From contig JAMWET010006936.1 of the NCBI GenBank assembly GCA_024036415.1, positions 1,620,001 through 1,684,000 of the forward strand: a stretch of DNA of 64,000 nt, written 5' to 3'. Position numbers and translations under genes: made by a program. Positions within the stretch are counted from its first letter, which is position 1; each line of letters starts with the position of its first letter. Below, one piece after another: positions 59,514 to 64,000 of this stretch. The stretch is from Prochilodus magdalenae (taxonomy: Eukaryota > Chordata > Actinopteri > Characiformes > Prochilodontidae). Below the pieces are notes generated by a model, which searched no databases, was not told the origin of the DNA, and was given only the letters and a program-made list of their open reading frames with translations.

Positions 59514-61020
59514 CACTGCTCAAAAAAATAAAGGGAACACTTTGAAAACACATCAGATCTCAATGGGAAAAAAATCATGCAGAATATCTTTCCTCATATA
59601 GACTGGGTAATGTGTTAGGAATGAAAGGATGCCACATCGTTTGATGGAAATGAAAATGATCACCCTACAGAGGGTTGAATTCAAAGACACCCTGAAAATC
59701 AAAGCAAAAAAATGATGCAGCAGGCTCGTCCATTTAACCCAAATTCCATTGCAGCAACTCAAAATGGTACTCAGTAGTTTGTATGGCCCCCACACGCTTG
59801 TATGCAATGTAGGGGCATGCTCCTAATGAGACGACGGATGGTGTCCTGGAGGATCTTCTCCCAGATCTGGACCAGGGCATCACTGAGCTCCTGGACAGTC
59901 TGAAGTGCAACCTGGCGGCATCAGATGGACCGAAACATAATGTCCCAGAGGTGTTCTATTGGATTTAGGTCAGGCGAGCCGGTGGGCCAGTCAGTGGTAT
60001 CAATTCCTTCATTCTCCAAGAACTGCCTGCATACTCTCGCCACATGAGGCCGGGCATTGTTGTGCACCAGGAGGAACCCAGGACCCACTGCACCAGCGTA
60101 GGTGCAGGACAACCGGTCCAAGGATTTCATCCTGATACCTAATAGCAGTCAGGGTGCCGTTGTCTAGCCTGTAGAGGTTTGTGCGTCCTTCCAGGGATAT
60201 GACTCCCTAGACCATCACTGACCCACCATCAAACCGGTCATGCTGAATGATGTTGCAGGTGGCATAACATTCTCTGCGGTGTCTCCAGAGCCTGTCACGT
60301 CTGTCACATGTGCTCATGTAAAACCTGCTCTCATCTGTGAAAAGCACAAGGTGCCTGTGGCGGATCTGCCAATTCTGGTGTTCTGTGGCAAATGCCAATC
60401 GAGCTCTACGGTGCTGGCCAGTGAGCACAGGGCCCACTACAGGACGTCGGGCCCTCAGGCCACCCTCATGAGGCCTGTTTCTGATTGTTTGGTCAGACAC
60501 ATTCACAGCAGTAGGGTTCTGGCAGTGCTCATCTTGTTCTTCCTTGCACAACGGAGCAGATACCGGTCCTGCTGAGGGGTTAAGGACCTTCTACAGCCTT
60601 GTCCAGCTCTCCTAGAGTAACTGCCTGTCTCCTGGAATCTCCACCGTACTCTTAAGACTGTGCTGTGAGACACAGCAAACCTTGTGGCAATGGCACATAT
60701 TGATGTGCCATCCTTCAGTAGTTGGAGTACCTGTGCAACCTCTGTAGGGTCCAAGTACCGCACCATGGTACTAGTAGTGACGCTGACCCAAGTCAACTGC
60801 AGAACTAGTGAAGAATCAGTGGGAAAAGGTGAGGGGGGACCAATGACCTCGTCCTTTTAAACCCTTTTGCACCTGTGGTTAATTTCATTAACACCAAAGC
60901 AGCTGAAACTGACTAACGGCCCACCCTACTACTTAACTGATCAGATCAATATCCCTGAAGTTGAACTGATTTGATGCTATACTCTGATTAAAAAATGTTC
61001 CCTTTTTTTTTTGAGCAGTG
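59514..61020 (-). mobile_element. Nearly full-length Tc1-like transposon (family C)
   Basis: Terminal inverted repeats 'CACTGCTCAAAAAAATAAAG' and 'CACTGCTCAAAAAAAAAAGG' (right end, inverted) are flanked by TA at 59512-59513 and 61021-61022. At 1507 bp it is about the full length of a Tc1 element. The transposase lies on the minus strand but is broken. The close match of the two ends suggests that this is the youngest transposon in the window. Confidence 0.93.
59820..60796 (-). pseudogene. Family C transposase, frameshifted with a catalytic substitution
   Basis: Domains in order: a paired-like helix-turn-helix N-terminus (ATRFAVSHSTVLRVRWRFQE, 60796-60520), a frameshift near 60515, then VNVSDQTIRNR and the first catalytic Asp in LFTDESRFY. 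A premature TAG (60207-60209) interrupts SVMV/GVI. The second catalytic position reads HNNARPHV (codon 60059-60061) where the family has HDNARPHV, an Asp-to-Asn change. The third acid is kept in SPDLNPIEHLWD. A stop follows MFRSI near 59918. With at least one frameshift, two stops and a lost catalytic Asp it cannot encode an active enzyme. Confidence 0.9.
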
Positions 61021-61022
61021 TA

Positions 61023-63439
61023 TTTAATGCCCATGCATATAATATGCATAATACATATTATAATAAAAAACAATCATTTAAAAATAGCTTAATTAAAAAC
61101 TGCTGTCATATCATACTACATGTGTATGTAGCTAAATATAGGCAATCATATACAAATACATATTACATATACAGTCACTGGGCAGTTTAATAGGTACACC
61201 TACCTTGTGTTTACACTTATTGTATAGTCCATACAGGTGCATGTTTTTCTGTGGGTTATAATCTCCACAGAACAGGTATTGTGTGGGTGGCGGATCATTC
61301 TCAGCACTGCAAATACACTGCTTTGGTGGTGGTGTGCTTGTGTGTGTTGTGCTGGTGCGAGTGAATCAGACACAGTACTGGTTCAAACACCTCTGTGTTA
61401 AACGGCTCAACATACATTCAGTGATGTTGAGGTCTGGATTCTCCGGTGGCCAGTCCAGTTTGGAGAACTTGTTTTTAAAAACATGAACTGCTTTCCTCAT
61501 TACCAACGTCCTTACAGCTACACATCCCTTTAGACCCATTGCACTGGTGGCCTTCTCGTGATAGAAGGATGCACAGAAACACCTGTGGATGTTTTCTGAT
61601 CTGAAGCAAAAGTGGAGCTTGATTTCTTTCCCTTGATCTCTCAAGGATGAAAGCGTTCAGTAAACTTGTTGACAATGATAACTTGTACTTAGTCGCTGTT
61701 TTGTCTAGAAATTAAATACATAAATGGTGGTCTGCCTGGTCTGAACTTTACTCTAGGCACATACTTCAGGCTCCATGTCCTACACTGTATAAAACAGACC
61801 TGTGCCTGTGTGTGTACAGTATGTGTGTTTCTAGAGGCTAGGGCTACCTGGCTGGATTCAGCAGCAGAGGAAGAGGAGGGAAGCTGTTTTGGTTTGCACA
61901 TTAGTCGTGCAGACATCCTGGAAATAAACACCTGATTTAGTGAATAGGTTATGTCAGATAGTAAGAGGGAGAGACAGAGAGAGTTTGAGGAAGATGTCTG
62001 GAGATGGCTGAGGCTGTCAGATTTAGCAAGTCTGACTTTGTGAGCCTGGCTTACAAAATGTTTACTGTGAGAGGTTGCACACTAGCTCTACTAACTTATT
62101 TCCATATACCGTATAACAGTGCTGTGCTGTTTTGTCTTAGTTTTGCAGATTTAATGTTGCTGATATTCATAATATAGGACTACTCTTACAGTTGCAACCC
62201 CAAAGTGCTGGCAAATTGTCCAGCACTGTAAATTGTTGGTGTAGTTTCTGACACTGTACATACTGTTGTATCAAAACAGTTGGCAAAAAGCAGGTTCCAG
62301 ATGACTGCTACAACTGTCCAAGCTATGTGTGTGATGGTGTGAGGCATTGCACACATCACAGAATACCTAAAGATTATGTATACTTACATGTACACTGCTC
62401 AGTTGTATGGATATGGGTCAGAAGGCAAGTGTAGGGTTCACCTTAGCTTTACCTACCTGGATGAGTCCAACCTCTGTAGAAGAGGAGGGGAGAACAGACC
62501 AGGTGGGACAGAGCAGACTGAGGTTGTGAGCTTCCAGTATCACCTCAATCCACTAATGGTTTAGCTCAGGGGAGGGGCAACCTGCTCATATGTGGTGTCA
62601 TTGGGGGTACTGGGGGAGAGGGGGTTCTCTTTTCAAGACAGAGACCAGAACTAGATCCACATGACTTTGCAGTCATTAGATCTAAAACCTCTCTAGCTGG
62701 TAGATTATTGTTTTCGTTTATTTTCCTCTATATGTGTGTGCGTACTTGTAAATATTGTAAATATGTACATTATCTTTGTTGGTGTGTAAATAAAGGTGAA
62801 GGGAAAAGAATGCTTGTGGAAACCGTACTTTTTCCAGGCCTCACGGCTACTTGCCTGACACTACACATAAAGGGCCAACTACGACATACTGTCCGGTCAA
62901 GGGACGCGCTTTATCACAATGTGACATGCCATTTTAATGATAATATTGTTTCAGTTTGTGCAGTGTTTGAAACTGCATAGACTATTCGTCTGTTTGAGGT
63001 TACATAACAACCTGAGCTGGTTTGGGGCAAGTCTGTGATGATTTAGACAGTCAGTTTACAAGATGTTCAGATGTTCCATTACAAAACTAAATTCCAGGGC
63101 AAAACTAGAAAGAAGCAGATTTTGGACACCAGAATCTTGGCTGACCGAATATATTTGGACTGAAAGGAAACTTGTGTAAACCATGTCAGGAGGTGACAGA
63201 TAACATACAGCTTAGGGTCCAATGCTTTACATTCACTCACGCACTTTAATAGGGTTACTGGCCTTGTATTTCATGAGCCCATCATTTCATTAGCTCCACT
63301 TACCTATATATACCATACCTATACATGCACAGTGTAGTTTAGTTGTTGTTCATCTGCTTCCAAACTCTTATCCCACCCTTGCTCTATTTATCAATGGTCA
63401 GGACTCCACCAGGACCACAGCCTACAAAGTATGTGTGTG
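61023..63439. other. Intergenic with small transposon-like patches
   Basis: 61171-61215 ('ACAGTCACTGGGCAGTTTAA', 'TAGGTACACCTACC') resembles the terminus of a common fish element. 61410-61660 on the minus strand reads KLDWPPENPDLNITECMLSR, a decayed Tc1 third-acid motif. 62370-62570 and an AATAAA at 62788 did not assemble into a gene. Confidence 0.45.
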
Positions 63440-63497
63440 TGTAACAGTGAGTGGACAGTGAGCGGCCCAAGAATATCACAGGGCTAGAAGCATTCTG
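63440..63497 (+). pseudogene. Tc1-like family B scrap
   Basis: 'GGCCCAAGAATATCACAGGG' then 'CTAGAAGCATTCTGCAAA' matches the LTELEEFCK-coding part of family B (compare 28216-28250). It joins family A directly at 63498. Confidence 0.6.
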
Positions 63498-64000
63498 CAA
63501 AGGAATCAACCGACAGGAATGAAACATGGCGGGTAGGTTTGACATTGTGAGACATGTGAACGGTTTAAGTTGACGGACTGATCGCCTTACCGACCCAACA
63601 GCCACAACTGCAGGCATTCAGCGAACAGTGATCCCTTTATGACTCATCCTGTGACACCACTGGCAGACGACTGCATGTAGACCATTATAATGACTGCCCT
63701 TAACACCATGTCAGCGTCACCAAAGAGTCTTGGTGTGACTCAGAATGGCAGTGGGTCATCTTCAGTGACTAGTCCTGCTTTTGTTTTAATGGAAATGACC
63801 AACAAATCTGTGTGCTGTGGTCGGTGCCAAGATGAACGGTTTGATGTCACATGTAACATATCCAGAAGGCCTGGTGTCAGTACACCTCCACCCCTACCGC
63901 TCAATCTGCAGGAACTGTGTGAGAATATTCAAAATGCACGGGATGGATTATCACAGGACACTATTAGGAACCTCTTCAACTCCATGTTGAGAAATCTGGC
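63498..64000 (+). pseudogene. Tc1-like fossil (family A), runs off the window
   Basis: Begins 'GGAATCAACCGACAGGAATG', the left part of family A, and proceeds through 'GTGACTCAGAATGGCAGTGG', 'TCAATCTGCAGGAACTGTGT' to 'AACTCCATGTTGAGAAATCT' at the end. Order and orientation match 46370-46785. Frames are broken. Confidence 0.78.

Noticed and set aside
62376..62800. Possible last exon and 3' UTR (open frame 62376-62564, AATAAA at 62788)
   Set aside because: No upstream coding exon or recognisable protein; AATAAA is frequent by chance in AT-rich DNA.

Overview
The window looks like nuclear DNA of a teleost fish. The evidence is spliced vertebrate genes with GT/AG introns, long AT-rich non-coding stretches, abundant microsatellites, tRNA-headed SINEs and at least seven recognisable kinds of Tc1/mariner-type DNA transposon fossils of the sort that crowd fish genomes. 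An ostariophysan (characin/catfish-like) is my guess from repeat style only; the species cannot be named from this sequence.

Only the first 8 kb is clearly genic. Positions 48-1230 (+) hold the last two coding exons of NDOR1, the cytosolic diflavin reductase that feeds electrons to the iron-sulfur assembly factor CIAPIN1. Positions 3030-5594 (-) hold the complete three-exon coding region of NTMT1 (METTL11A), the alpha-N-terminal methyltransferase, with a non-coding first exon and CpG-richer promoter near 7858-8040. The two genes converge tail to tail with about 0.8 kb between their inferred polyadenylation sites. The NTMT1 introns have collected a LINE-like tail repeat, a Tc1 fossil and a SINE. 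I see no functional link between the two genes beyond adjacency.

From 8 kb to 64 kb I find no gene I can name. The exception worth following is a 225-bp open segment at 35513-35737 (-) with splice-like borders and two hydrophobic segments, which may be an exon of an unidentified membrane protein. The rest is repeats. These include a nearly intact but mutated Tc1 element (59514-61020), an internally deleted Tc1 derivative (50200-50732), and a Tc1-like element interrupted by a MITE and a SINE (51335-53490). One Tc1 fossil family is dispersed over at least six places in both orientations, and a second carries a LINE-like insertion ending in (GATA)n. A TTAA-flanked MITE and two pairs of inverted duplicated repeats are also present.

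Paired polypyrimidine/polypurine blocks recur near 10.2, 26.4, 38.8, 54.0 and 57.6 kb. A tandem CACGTG pair lies at 43.8 kb, AP-1/Maf-like sites at 10.3-10.5 kb, and a short telomere-type repeat at 35.1 kb; these are candidate regulatory or structural sites only. I did not find a convincing novel multi-gene system. The most informative features are the nested transposon histories and the orphan exon candidate.
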